DNA from: JAVXTH01 sp036642795 | GTDB lineage: Bacteria; Bacillota_I; Bacilli_A; Erysipelotrichales; Erysipelotrichaceae | NCBI GenBank assembly: GCA_036642795.1 | Contig: JAVXTH010000003.1 | Coordinates: 1 to 64,000, forward strand | Direction: 5' to 3' | Length of the DNA: 64,000 nucleotides | Shown: in pieces, positions 49,295 to 57,614 of the stretch | How the letters are laid out: each line of letters begins with the position of its first letter | Numbering within the stretch: the stretch's first letter is position 1 | Translations under genes and position numbers: made by a program | The notes under the pieces: generated by a model | What the model was told of the DNA's origin: nothing | The model's database searches: none | Seen by the model: only the letters and a program-made list of their open reading frames with translations

Positions 49295-50440
49295 ATGAAC
49301 CTTAAACGTTTTTATATAGTATCAATCTTTAACTTTTTAAGCTTCTTTGCTTTTGCTTTGCTTACAACTCAATTGATTCCTTATATGAAATATCTTAAAT
49401 ACGATTTAGTTCAACAAGGCTATATACTTGCCATTAGTGCAATTATAGCTATTTTTGGGCAATTTTTATTTGGTTATTTATGTGATCGTTATCAAAGCTT
49501 AAAAAAATTTTATTATCTAAGTTATTTCATTGTATTACTAAGTGCAATCGGGATGTTTTTATTCCAGAAGAATTATTTTATTTATCACTTAATTATGATT
49601 TCACTTATGATGGGCATGGTGAAAGTTGTCATTGCTTTAAATGAAACATGGATGCAACAAATGGATCATCAACATTATGGTAAGATTCGAGCAGCTGGTG
49701 CGATTGGACTAACACTAGGTGCTTTTTTCACTGGTATTTTTATAACAAAATTCAATTATCAAAACATTCTTTTTGTCTTTCTCTTTCTTTCATTGTTTTT
49801 ATTATTTATCATCCATGCGATTCCTGATATTAAGCAACAAACGAAAACAAAGATTACTTATGTTCATTTAAAAGTGCTCCTCACCAATAAAAACTATGTA
49901 CTACTCGTTATCATCTACTTATTACTCTATATGGTGGGCACAGCAGATCAATATGTCGTAATTGATAAGATGGTTGGAATGGGTGCTAACAGCTCTGTAA
50001 TCGGCTATAAATGGGCTATCCAGTCGCTTATGGAGATTCCAGTGTTGATTGGTTCTCAATATATCTTAAAAAGAGTATCTTTGTTTACTTTATTAAAGAT
50101 TGCGAGCTTAATGTATAGCATAAAATTTATTCTATATGGACTATCCACCACTGCCTTTATGATTATCGCAAGTGCTTCCTTACAACTAGTTACTTTGCCG
50201 ATTATAATGATCACAAGTAAGATATTAATCAGCAAGGTTACCACCAAAGAATACCAAACGAGTGCGCATATGTTTGCGATGGCGATTTTTATTGGCTTCA
50301 GTGGTTTTATAACACCGTTAATAACAACTCGCTTATGTAAAGCCTATGGCTCTAATATAACTTTGTTTATCGTAGCAAGCTTTTGTATTTTTCCTTATTG
50401 GTTAATTCGCTATTACCAAAAAACTTGTGAAAAGAAATAA
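49295..50440 (+). CDS. MFS transporter of MFS_1-like type
   Basis: This 381-residue protein has about twelve hydrophobic helices. The loop between helices 2 and 3 reads GYLCDRYQSLKKFYY, a variant of the MFS G-x3-D-R-x-G motif. The segment HYGKIRAAGAIGLTLGAFFTG near residue 131 resembles the LacY/NupG-like (MFS_1-like) branch with its R-x-x-G/S-x-G motif, which usually carries sugars or nucleosides. AGGTGAG precedes ATG 49295. The substrate is not predictable from context. Confidence 0.8.
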   Translation: MNLKRFYIVSIFNFLSFFAFALLTTQLIPYMKYLKYDLVQQGYILAISAIIAIFGQFLFGYLCDRYQSLKKFYYLSYFIVLLSAIGMFLFQKNYFIYHLIMISLMMGMVKVVIALNETWMQQMDHQHYGKIRAAGAIGLTLGAFFTGIFITKFNYQNILFVFLFLSLFLLFIIHAIPDIKQQTKTKITYVHLKVLLTNKNYVLLVIIYLLLYMVGTADQYVVIDKMVGMGANSSVIGYKWAIQSLMEIPVLIGSQYILKRVSLFTLLKIASLMYSIKFILYGLSTTAFMIIASASLQLVTLPIIMITSKILISKVTTKEYQTSAHMFAMAIFIGFSGFITPLITTRLCKAYGSNITLFIVASFCIFPYWLIRYYQKTCEKK

Positions 50441-50454
50441 TGGCATGGTATAAT
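50425..50454 (+). promoter_or_regulatory. Sigma-A promoter of the 50479 gene
   Basis: TTGTGA at 50425-50430 and TATAAT at 50449-50454 are 18 bases apart. Confidence 0.6.
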
Positions 50455-50478
50455 ACAAATACTTAAAAGAGGTAAATG

Positions 50479-50994
50479 ATGAAACATGCGATTCTTAAAA
50501 TAAAAAATTGGGACTTTAAAGTCAGCGAAGATGATTATTTACAATTCAAAGGTAAAATTGGTCGAGGTGTTACCATTTATAATCTTTATGGGAAAGAACT
50601 GCTTCATTTTGCCGCTAAAAAAACGAATTTTGTTTTGTTAAGATCCAACCGTATTTTAGCCTTTGATATCTATATAGATCAACAAATTCGCGGTACTCTT
50701 TTTCCTTATGAAGAAGGATTAGGTAAAGCACTGTTATATTTTCAAGGTCATAATTATGAAATTGTCGCTGGTGAATTTCAAGAGTCAGATGCTTATGTGC
50801 TTTTACAAGATCATCAAAGTGTTGCTTTAATGATTAAAAATAATCATTTTGATATCTATACAAGACAAAGTGATAAAACATCACTTTGTGCCATGTTAGC
50901 AATTCATCTACGCTTTCTTGGTTTAAAAAAGATCGATAAGAATGCTTTTTTATTATATATTGAACCAGATTATTTAAATGAAATGAATAACTAA
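50479..50994 (+). CDS. Unknown beta-rich protein
   Basis: I do not recognise this 171-residue protein confidently. It has no signal peptide or membrane helix and alternates short beta-like strands (ILKIKNWDFKVSEDD, VTIYNLYGKELLHFAAK, ILAFDIYIDQQIRGTLF). This looks like the Tubby/LURP-one or YxjI fold, but that is only an impression. ATG 50479 lies six bases after AGAGG; ATG 50476 is an alternative. It has its own promoter and stands just before the VTT gene. Confidence 0.65.
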   Translation: MKHAILKIKNWDFKVSEDDYLQFKGKIGRGVTIYNLYGKELLHFAAKKTNFVLLRSNRILAFDIYIDQQIRGTLFPYEEGLGKALLYFQGHNYEIVAGEFQESDAYVLLQDHQSVALMIKNNHFDIYTRQSDKTSLCAMLAIHLRFLGLKKIDKNAFLLYIEPDYLNEMNN

Positions 50995-51032
50995 ATTAAA
51001 AGTTTGTATAGTAGTAGTAAGGTGAATACGCT

Positions 51033-51590
51033 ATGCAAACTTTTTTTCAACTCTTTCCATCGCTTGTTTTATTTCTATATGCTACGTTAAAAGCTTTTTT
51101 ACCATTGCCATCCTTGGAAGTTCTTTTGTTACCATTGTGTATTATATATCCACAAAAATGGTTGTGGTTTTCGATCATTGGTGCAATTGGGACTTTCCTA
51201 GGTGGGGGGATTGGTTATGCAATCGGCAGGTCAATCACCAATCGTGCGCTTCGTTTTTTCACAAGTGAAGAGAATATAAAAAAAGGCGAATCCTTGATGA
51301 ATCGCTATGGAATCCTTGCGGTATTCATTGGAGGAATTACGCCAATTCCTGATTTTATATTAGCCTATCTTGCGGGAATTACCCATATGCCGTTTGTTGC
51401 CTTTGCGCTAAGTGATGCACTTGCACGTTTTTTAAGGTCGGTGTTGGTAACCTTTTTAATGAATCGATTACATTTGATTATCGACCTTGATCGCTTTGGT
51501 ATGCGTTTAATGATATTGCTTGGATTGTTGTTTGTGATGAAATGGGGAATTAAACAGTTTAAAACATATTATTTAGAAAGTAAGGAATGA
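51033..51590 (+). CDS. VTT/DedA-family membrane protein
   Basis: This 185-residue integral membrane protein has four or five hydrophobic helices. The VTT-domain pattern is GAIGTFLGGGIGYAIGRSIT near residue 51 and FIGGITPIPDFILAYLAGIT near residue 98, with the reentrant loop and conserved proline and arginine (DALARFLRSV). DedA-family proteins are lipid carriers or flippases, for example for undecaprenyl phosphate; the YqaA branch is a close fit. The end overlaps the convergent C26 gene by 32 bases. Confidence 0.82.
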   Translation: MQTFFQLFPSLVLFLYATLKAFLPLPSLEVLLLPLCIIYPQKWLWFSIIGAIGTFLGGGIGYAIGRSITNRALRFFTSEENIKKGESLMNRYGILAVFIGGITPIPDFILAYLAGITHMPFVAFALSDALARFLRSVLVTFLMNRLHLIIDLDRFGMRLMILLGLLFVMKWGIKQFKTYYLESKE

Positions 51591-52209
51591 TTTTATCATC
51601 GTTACATTTTTCAGGATGCCACTGAACCCCTAGAATTGGTTTTTCACAGTGCTCAATTGCTTCAATGTAGCCTTCAAGGGAAGTAGCACAAACATTCAAC
51701 CCTTCACCTAATTGATCAATGCATTGATGATGATAAGAATTCACTTCAAAGCTTGCTGGATATAAGCTATTAAGAAAGGAAGGGGATGTTTGTTTTACAC
51801 GATGCCTATGTTCGTGATTGATTTGGTGTTGGCTTTCATTGATATGTTGAAATAAACTACCATTAAAATATACATTTAAGCTTTGTAAACCTCGACAGAT
51901 TCCAAGGATGGGCTTGTTTAAATCAACGAAGGCAGCAATTGCTTGAAAATCCAATGTATCAATTTCACTAGGGCATAATTGGGTATGAGAATCGATTGCT
52001 TGATGGTAATGAATTGGATTAAGATCATCTCCTCCATTTACAATTAAACCATCGCAAATTGCCGCAACTTCTTTAAGGTAACGACTATCGGTAATGATAA
52101 TTGGCAAACATCCTTCCTGCTTGATTCGATCGATATAAGCCTCATTACAAAAATATCGATTTTGTTCCTCAAAAAAGGTCTTTCTAGCTGTAATCGCAAT
52201 AATTTTCAT
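51559..52209 (-). CDS. Class I glutamine amidotransferase-like peptidase C26
   Basis: This 216-residue enzyme is similar to gamma-glutamyl-GABA hydrolase PuuD and to other gamma-glutamyl hydrolases. GICRGLQSLNVYFNG near residue 98 contains the nucleophilic cysteine, and GVQWHPEK near residue 194 contains the catalytic histidine and glutamate. The N-terminal IIAITARKTFF and the YIDRIKQEGCLPIII segment match the family. On the - strand, GAAAGGAAACG precedes the ATG. It is a single gene convergent with the VTT gene. Confidence 0.88.
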   Translation of the reverse strand: MKIIAITARKTFFEEQNRYFCNEAYIDRIKQEGCLPIIITDSRYLKEVAAICDGLIVNGGDDLNPIHYHQAIDSHTQLCPSEIDTLDFQAIAAFVDLNKPILGICRGLQSLNVYFNGSLFQHINESQHQINHEHRHRVKQTSPSFLNSLYPASFEVNSYHHQCIDQLGEGLNVCATSLEGYIEAIEHCEKPILGVQWHPEKCNDDKIIPYFLNNMF

Positions 52210-52425
52210 TTAATCGTTTCCTTTCAAAGTATTCTATGAATTTTAAACTTTTTTGTTAATAAATATTCTATGCGCTTTCATGAACTTTGTCCAGTTATTT
52301 TAGTTAAATAATTCAAAATGTTTAGAATATATTCAATAATTGTTACTAAATGCACACTTATAACCCTAATTTATGATATTTATTAGGTATCTGGTTAAAA
52401 TTTTTAGTTAAAATGTGGAAATAAA
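52210..52425. other. AT-rich intergenic stretch with repeated TTAGTTAAA
   Basis: No reading frame is supported. TTAGTTAAA is found at 52300-52308 and 52404-52412, and a third copy at 52434-52442 lies inside the next promoter. CTGGTTAAA at 52391-52399 is a near copy. This may be an operator region for the RNA below. Confidence 0.45.
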
Positions 52426-52454
52426 TTGACAAATTAGTTAAAAATGTTTATTAT
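52426..52454 (+). promoter_or_regulatory. Sigma-A promoter of the small RNA
   Basis: TTGACA at 52426-52431 and TATTAT at 52449-52454 are exactly 17 bases apart. It is among the best -35 boxes in the window and predicts a start at about 52461. Confidence 0.8.
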
Positions 52455-52460
52455 ATTAGA

Positions 52461-52602
52461 AGGTAGTGATACCTCGTGGAAGAATTTCACTAACCTATCT
52501 TTTCTTCCCCCACCCATATGGATAGGTTAGTATCTCCCCCAAAACTATGAAATCTTCCACGTATAAAAACTAGAAAAAGATATCGAAAGATGTCTTTTTT
52601 TT
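52461..52602 (+). ncRNA. Candidate structured small RNA with C-rich loops
   Basis: The expected transcript of about 142 bases has three structural parts. A 5' hairpin AGGTA-GTGA-TACCT covers 52461-52474. A long helix pairs 52475-52489 with 52548-52561 with one bulged A, and inside it CTAACCTATC (52490-52499) pairs perfectly with 52521-52530. The terminator AGATATC-GAAA-GATGTCT with a T run covers 52578-52602. The apical loop (52500-52520) contains CCCCCACCC, and the 17-base bulge (52531-52547) contains another five C. No plausible ORF exists. I cannot match it to a known family; C-rich unpaired runs recall FsrA or RsaE-type regulators. Confidence 0.75.
52574..52602 (+). terminator. Terminator of the small RNA
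   Basis: AGATATC (52578-52584), GAAA tetraloop, GATGTCT (52589-52595), then T to 52602; flanking A-T pairs extend the stem. Confidence 0.85.
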
Positions 52603-52686
52603 ATGATTCTATATTTTTTATGTTTCTTGCTATTAAATGAGAAATACGAGTAAATTTGTAGATTACTATTTTTATCTTTTATATGC

Positions 52687-52692
52687 TATAAT
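52687..52692 (+). promoter_or_regulatory. Extended -10 promoter of alaX
   Basis: TATGCTATAAT contains TGn directly before TATAAT (52687-52692); TTACTA at 52663-52668 is a weak -35, 18 bases away. Confidence 0.55.
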
Positions 52693-52715
52693 AATAAAAA
52701 AGTGAGGGTAATATT

Positions 52716-53876
52716 ATGATAAATAAACATTATGATCATTGGATGGAATTAGAATTAGAAACATCCATCAATTCGATGAAACAAACGGAAGATAGTTTTT
52801 GGTATGCTTTTGAAGATAGCATTTTTTATGTTGAAGGGGGAGGAATGCAACGAGATACGGGAACCATCAATGGAATCGAAGTACTTGATTTGAAAATGGA
52901 AGATGATCTTATTTGGCATCAAGTAAAAACAAAAATTGAAAATCCAGTTTCAATGAAAGTAGACAAAGCGCAAAGAGTATTGAAATGTCAAATTCACAGT
53001 GCGTCGCATTTAATCTGTGGTTTAATGAATAAAGTGTACCATGCTCCAACCATCACTTTTTTTACGAATGAATTTGATGCGGGAGCAGAAATGGGCTTTG
53101 ATTATTTCGATGATCAAATCATGAATGAATTAGAAGTGAAATGTAATGCTTATATCACTCAAAATTTACCAATTGAAATTGTTTATCCAACTGCAGAAGA
53201 AGCGTTAAAACATGTTCCGGATGAAAAAATTGAACATGATGAATTACGAGCTGCCATCATTGGTGATATTGACTATAATATGTGTGGTTGTATTCACATT
53301 CCTACTTTATCTGAAATTCAAATGATTAAATTCTTACGTTATGAAAAAACAACGAGAGGTTACCGTATTTATTTCGTATGTGGCAATCAGTTGTTAGAAA
53401 CTTATGGTAAACAAAATCGAATGACACTTGAATGTGCCAAACAATTAGGTATTCCACAATTTGAATTATTAGAAGGTGTTAATAAAATACAAAATGAAAT
53501 AAAAACAAATAAGAGTGATCTAAATAATTGGAAGAATAAATATATTGAATTGATGATTGAAAAAATTGCCATGCTTCATCCAGAAGAAAACATTGCATAT
53601 TTGTTTGATGATATTGATATCAAAACGTTTCAAACCTTATGTTCAACGTTCACTCGTAACTATAAAAAAGGAATCTTCTTTATGTGTCACGATCAAGATC
53701 GATGTCATGTAATTATTTCTCATCATAAAGAATTGAATTTTGAATGTAATACTTTATTTAAAGAAATCAGTGAAAAATTTGAATTACGTGGTGGTGGAAA
53801 TAAAGTGATGGCCCAAGGTGGCGGCATGTATCAAGATGGTATTTATGAGTACTTACAAGCAATCAGCAAAAAATAA
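52716..53876 (+). CDS. alaX: Alanyl-tRNA editing protein, AlaX-L type
   Basis: AlaX removes mischarged serine or glycine from tRNA-Ala. The N-terminal part resembles the AlaRS linker domain (YVEGGGMQRDTGTI near residue 38). The editing zinc site is HxxxH (HSASH, histidines 94 and 98) with CxxxH (CGCIH near residue 190). The C-terminal part of about 130 residues has a coiled coil and a DHHA1-like end (RGGGNKVMAQGGGM), making this the long form. The length is 386 residues. It has its own promoter and terminator. Confidence 0.88.
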   Translation: MINKHYDHWMELELETSINSMKQTEDSFWYAFEDSIFYVEGGGMQRDTGTINGIEVLDLKMEDDLIWHQVKTKIENPVSMKVDKAQRVLKCQIHSASHLICGLMNKVYHAPTITFFTNEFDAGAEMGFDYFDDQIMNELEVKCNAYITQNLPIEIVYPTAEEALKHVPDEKIEHDELRAAIIGDIDYNMCGCIHIPTLSEIQMIKFLRYEKTTRGYRIYFVCGNQLLETYGKQNRMTLECAKQLGIPQFELLEGVNKIQNEIKTNKSDLNNWKNKYIELMIEKIAMLHPEENIAYLFDDIDIKTFQTLCSTFTRNYKKGIFFMCHDQDRCHVIISHHKELNFECNTLFKEISEKFELRGGGNKVMAQGGGMYQDGIYEYLQAISKK

Positions 53877-53899
53877 AAGGTGAGCGATCACCTTTTTTC
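53875..53899. terminator. Bidirectional terminator between alaX and the radical SAM gene
   Basis: AAAAGGTGA (53875-53883), loop GCGA, TCACCTTTT (53888-53896), with T on both outgoing sides. Confidence 0.85.
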
Positions 53900-54841
53900 T
53901 TGATAATATTTACCTTGCCAACTATCTCTTCTTACAAATTCTTTATCAATGTCATTTAAAACGGCTTTTTTATTACCTGTCCATAAGGGGGCAATTAAGT
54001 CAGCTTGTTTTCCATCACCAGTTAATCGCTCAACAATCACACTTGGGGGAAGAATTTCTAATTGGTCCACCACAAGTTTAATATAAGCATCTTTACTCAA
54101 TAAGGGAAAAGGCGAATTTAGGTATTCTTTAGCCATCAGCGTATCTTTCATTATATGTAACATATGAATCTTAATCGCATCAATCTTTAATTTAGCTAAG
54201 GCATCTACTGTAGCCATCATCATTGCTTCATTTTCATTGGGAAGGGAATTGATGATATGAACCGAAACTTTGATCTTTGTCTTAGCTAGCGCTTCCATGC
54301 AATCACAAAAGCATGAAAACGTATGTCCACGGTTGATTAACTTCGCGGTTTCATCATGTTTGCTCTGTAAGCCTAACTCAATCCAGATATCTTTTGTTTG
54401 ACAAAGCGATGCCAGATAGGCAATCTTATCAGCTTGTAAACAATCGGCTCTTGTAGCTAAAACAATCCCTTTTACTTCATCCATCTTTAAAAATGGTTCA
54501 ATTTTAGATTGAATTGTTTCTAAAGGAGCATAAGTATTTGTGAAAGATTGAAAATATACGAAGGTTTTGTAATCCTTCCATTTAGATGAAATGAATTTTT
54601 TTCCCTCTTCGTATTGAGATAATAAAGATTGTCGATTTCCTTGAATGAACGTGCCACTTCCTTCAAACCCACAAAAAGTACAACCACCAACGCCGCAGGT
54701 ACCATCTCGATTCGGGCATGTAAAACCTGCATCAATTGGTATTTTGACAATTTTTGTATGATATTTTTCACGCATCGCATAGTTGAATGTATGGTAACGT
54801 TTATTATCTTTACTAAAGGGAAATGGATTAATTTGTTTCAT
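53888..54841 (-). CDS. Radical SAM protein, TIGR01212/YtqA family
   Basis: This 317-residue protein binds a [4Fe-4S] cluster with a spaced cysteine set: CPNRDGTCGVGGCTFCG near residues 42-58. YFQSFTNTYAPLETIQ near residue 96, VLATRADCL near residue 128 and WIELGLQSKHD near residue 153 mark the radical SAM barrel of the YhcC/YtqA branch. The reaction is not known to me with certainty. The start at 54841 is preceded by GGTGATAAA. It is a single gene. Confidence 0.87.
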   Translation of the reverse strand: MKQINPFPFSKDNKRYHTFNYAMREKYHTKIVKIPIDAGFTCPNRDGTCGVGGCTFCGFEGSGTFIQGNRQSLLSQYEEGKKFISSKWKDYKTFVYFQSFTNTYAPLETIQSKIEPFLKMDEVKGIVLATRADCLQADKIAYLASLCQTKDIWIELGLQSKHDETAKLINRGHTFSCFCDCMEALAKTKIKVSVHIINSLPNENEAMMMATVDALAKLKIDAIKIHMLHIMKDTLMAKEYLNSPFPLLSKDAYIKLVVDQLEILPPSVIVERLTGDGKQADLIAPLWTGNKKAVLNDIDKEFVRRDSWQGKYYQEKR

Positions 54842-54920
54842 TTTATCACCTGATAAAAGTGTAACATATTTGTATAAAAAAAGGTAAAGTAAAATGTTTC
54901 TTTAAAAGTAACGAATTATG

Positions 54921-54949
54921 TTTGCAAAAGTTAACTTTCGTTATATAAT
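54921..54949 (+). promoter_or_regulatory. Sigma-A promoter of the M48-like gene
   Basis: TTTGCA at 54921-54926 and TATAAT at 54944-54949 are 17 bases apart; TTGCAA at 54922 gives 16. A leader of about 75 bases precedes the gene. Confidence 0.65.
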
Positions 54950-55032
54950 AATCTTACTTATAAAGCATATCGTCATTATGTAATTAAGTTAGTGAACATG
55001 TTTTCAATTGATAAAGATAAGGGGTATTTTAC

Positions 55033-55719
55033 ATGTTAAATAATAAAAGAGTAATTGAATGTAAGAAATATCCTTTAACTTACACTTTGACCATTAAAAA
55101 TGTTAAAAATATTAATTTAAGAATTGATCAAGCAGGGAATATTTTAGTAAGTGCAAAGCCATTTACACCCTTAAATAAAATAGACGATTTTGTCAGTAGT
55201 AAAAATGAATGGATATTAAATAGAATTAATAAGATTGAAAATCATAAAAAGCTTTGTGAACAGAGTAATAAACTGTTTTCATTATTTGGTCGTCAACTAA
55301 AAATTAAAATCACAAAAGGAAAAACCTGTAATAAAGTTTACTATGATAATGAGTATTTATATATTCAAACAAAGGGAAAACAAGACCCATTTAAATTACT
55401 TTCTAAGTTTGTTGATCAGTTATGCCAAGATGTGTTTATTGACATTATTGGAATCATGCGCAATACTTTAAATGAATACAATATCCCTACACCGGTTTTA
55501 AAGATTAGAACCATGTCTTCAAGATGGGGTAGTTGTATTCCAGCTAAAGATCAAATTACTTTAAATCGACGTCTAATTCATTATCCAATTGAATTTATCG
55601 AGTATGTAGTCTTACATGAATTGGTTCATTTTATTCAACCGAATCATTCAAAAGCTTTTTATGAAATTATAGAGAAACATATGAGTGATTATAAGAAACG
55701 GATTCAGATGGCTACATAG
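55033..55719 (+). CDS. YgjP-type (DUF45) zinc metallopeptidase
   Basis: This 228-residue protein has the zinc motif HELVH near residue 196 in VVLHELVHFIQPNHSKAFYEIIEKH, with a third histidine probably in NHSK. The preceding MSSRWGSCIPAKDQITLNRRLIHYP is diagnostic of the YgjP/SprT-like group. These proteins often accompany restriction systems, but no such genes are near. AAGGGGTATTTTAC precedes the ATG. It is followed by degV 30 bases later. Confidence 0.87.
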   Translation: MLNNKRVIECKKYPLTYTLTIKNVKNINLRIDQAGNILVSAKPFTPLNKIDDFVSSKNEWILNRINKIENHKKLCEQSNKLFSLFGRQLKIKITKGKTCNKVYYDNEYLYIQTKGKQDPFKLLSKFVDQLCQDVFIDIIGIMRNTLNEYNIPTPVLKIRTMSSRWGSCIPAKDQITLNRRLIHYPIEFIEYVVLHELVHFIQPNHSKAFYEIIEKHMSDYKKRIQMAT

Positions 55720-55749
55720 CCGTTTTAATGGCAGAAAGTGAGTAACAAA

Positions 55750-56583
55750 ATGGTTAAAATTATAACGGACACATCCGCTTTATTCACAGTTGAACAAGGA
55801 GAAGCAATGGGTTTAAAAGTCTTACCACTTTGTGTTGCTGCCGGAGATCAACAATTTCGTGATTTATGTTTTGATGTTAATATATTTTATGATTTAATAG
55901 CCAAAGGTAATATTCCAAGTTCTTCACAACCTCCAATTGGAGAAGTTTTAGAAGCTTTTGAAGCTTGTAAAGGTGAAGAAATTATTAATATATGTATGGC
56001 AGATGGACTTTCTGGTACTTATCAAAGTGCATTAAGTGCGAAATCACAAGCTAGTAATGGCGATGATATCATTGTTTTAAATAGTCAGACTTTATGTGGA
56101 CCACAACGATATTTAGTTGAAAAAGCAATGAAGCTTACGAAGACTTGTAAAAGCGCTAAAGAAATTATCAATAAATTACAAGATAGCATTGAACATTGTG
56201 GTTCCTTTTTAATCCCTCAAGATTTTGGTTTCTTAAAACGTGGCGGTCGTTTAAAACCTGCTGCTGCTGTGGTTGGTGGTTTCTTAAAACTAAAACCAGT
56301 TATGATGCAAGTAGATGAAGGAAAACGCTTGGATAAGTTTACCATTTCAAGAACTCTTACATCGGCAATTAATGCGATGAGTGATCATTTTAAAAAACTA
56401 GAATTAAATGATAATTATCGTATTTATATCTCACATGCAGATGCTCTTGATTCAGCTAAATTAATAATGGATCGATTAAAACAAACGTTTAATGAATGTG
56501 AATTTGAAATGCTTGAATTATCACCAGCCTTTATAACGCAAGGTGGGCCACATTGTATTGCGATTCAATATATTAAAAAATAA
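55750..56583 (+). CDS. degV: DegV-family fatty-acid-binding protein
   Basis: DegV (FakB) proteins hold a fatty acid for phosphorylation by FakA. Motifs are KIITDTSALF at the N-terminus, SSSQPPIGEVLEAFEAC near residue 57, ADGLSGTYQSALSA near residue 84, and DFGFLKRGGRLKPAAAVVGGFLKLKPVM near residue 157. The length is 278 residues. ATG 55750 gives MVKIITDT; a GTG at 55738 is in frame as an alternative. A terminator follows. Confidence 0.88.
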   Translation: MVKIITDTSALFTVEQGEAMGLKVLPLCVAAGDQQFRDLCFDVNIFYDLIAKGNIPSSSQPPIGEVLEAFEACKGEEIINICMADGLSGTYQSALSAKSQASNGDDIIVLNSQTLCGPQRYLVEKAMKLTKTCKSAKEIINKLQDSIEHCGSFLIPQDFGFLKRGGRLKPAAAVVGGFLKLKPVMMQVDEGKRLDKFTISRTLTSAINAMSDHFKKLELNDNYRIYISHADALDSAKLIMDRLKQTFNECEFEMLELSPAFITQGGPHCIAIQYIKK

Positions 56584-56591
56584 TACTTAAA

Positions 56592-56636
56592 AGACAATTT
56601 TATCGATCGATGGATCTTGGTAAAGTTGTTTTTTTG
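56592..56636 (+). terminator. Terminator of degV
   Basis: ACAATTTTA (56594-56602) pairs with TAAAGTTGT (56621-56629) with one G-U pair, followed by T. Confidence 0.65.
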
Positions 56637-56720
56637 TTTCTTAAATAGGATTCATAATCGAATTGCTTCATGTTTAAATTAAAAATCAACAATAATTTCA
56701 TAAGATTCTATTATTTACGA

Positions 56721-56749
56721 TTGCACCATATTGATAAAAAAGGTAAAAT
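56721..56749 (+). promoter_or_regulatory. Sigma-A promoter of nfnAB
   Basis: TTGCAC at 56721-56726 and TAAAAT at 56744-56749 are 17 bases apart. The expected start near 56756 rules out an in-frame ATG at 56670. Confidence 0.68.
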
Positions 56750-56777
56750 AAATAAGATGTTGAAAGGAGTTTTTACG

Positions 56778-57614
56778 ATGTTTAAAATTTTAGAAAAAGA
56801 AAGTTTAAATTCAACTGTTACAAAAATGGTAATTCAAGCAGAGTTAATTGCAAAAAAGGCAAAGCCTGGTCAATTTATTATATTGCGTGTTTGTGAAGGT
56901 GGAGAAAGAATTCCTTTAACGATTGCTGATTATGATCGCATGAAGGGAACGATTACGATTATTTTCCAAATTGTTGGGAAAACAACGATGTTATTAAATG
57001 AATGTAAAGTTGGCGATTCTATCTTGGATTTTGTTGGTCCACTTGGAAAAGCCAGTGATTTAGATAATAAACATAAAGTATGTGTAATTGGTGGTGGAGT
57101 TGGTTGTGCCATTGCTTATCCAGTCGCAAAAGGATTAAAAGATAATGGTTGTGAAGTGACAAGTATTATTGGATTTAGAAATAAAGACTTGGTTATTTTA
57201 GAGAATGAATTTAAACAAGTAAGTAATAACGCCTATTTAATTAGTGATGATGGTTCTACTGGACGTAAAGGTAATGTTACCAATATCTTACAAGAATTAA
57301 TTGATCAAGGAGAAACTTGGGATGAAGTGATTACAATTGGTCCTTTGATCATGATGAAATTTGTTTGCTTGTTAACAAAAAAATATAATATTAAAACTGT
57401 TGTTTCAATGAATCCAATTATGATTGATGGAACTGGAATGTGCGGTGGTTGTCGATTAAGTGTTGGTGGTGAAACAAAATTTGCTTGTGTTGATGGACCT
57501 GATTTTGATGGACATCTAGTTGATTTTGATGAAGCAATGTCACGATCTACAACCTATCGAGAATTTGAACAACATGCAAGAGAGAATTGTAATTTAATGA
57601 AGGGGGTAAAATAA
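56778..57614 (+). CDS. nfnA: NfnA/SudB-type ferredoxin-NADP reductase subunit
   Basis: This is the small FAD- and [2Fe-2S]-containing subunit of an electron-bifurcating transhydrogenase family. FAD binding is seen in GQFIILRVCEGGERIPLTIAD near residue 36 and NAD binding in VIGGGVGCAIAYPVAKGL near residue 104. The cluster cysteines are in GMCGGCRLSVGGETKFACVDGP near residue 220. It has 278 residues. ATG 56778 follows AAAGGAG. The stop overlaps the large subunit start. Confidence 0.88.
   Translation: MFKILEKESLNSTVTKMVIQAELIAKKAKPGQFIILRVCEGGERIPLTIADYDRMKGTITIIFQIVGKTTMLLNECKVGDSILDFVGPLGKASDLDNKHKVCVIGGGVGCAIAYPVAKGLKDNGCEVTSIIGFRNKDLVILENEFKQVSNNAYLISDDGSTGRKGNVTNILQELIDQGETWDEVITIGPLIMMKFVCLLTKKYNIKTVVSMNPIMIDGTGMCGGCRLSVGGETKFACVDGPDFDGHLVDFDEAMSRSTTYREFEQHARENCNLMKGVK

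Noticed and set aside
52518..52550. Ten-codon frame (MDRLVSPPKL) in the small RNA
   Set aside because: The ATG lies in the apical loop and inner stem, has no ribosome site, and the frame is too short to support as a coding gene.
55033..55719. Restriction-modification locus suggested by the YgjP-type peptidase
   Set aside because: No methyltransferase, endonuclease or helicase gene lies nearby; the neighbours are housekeeping genes.
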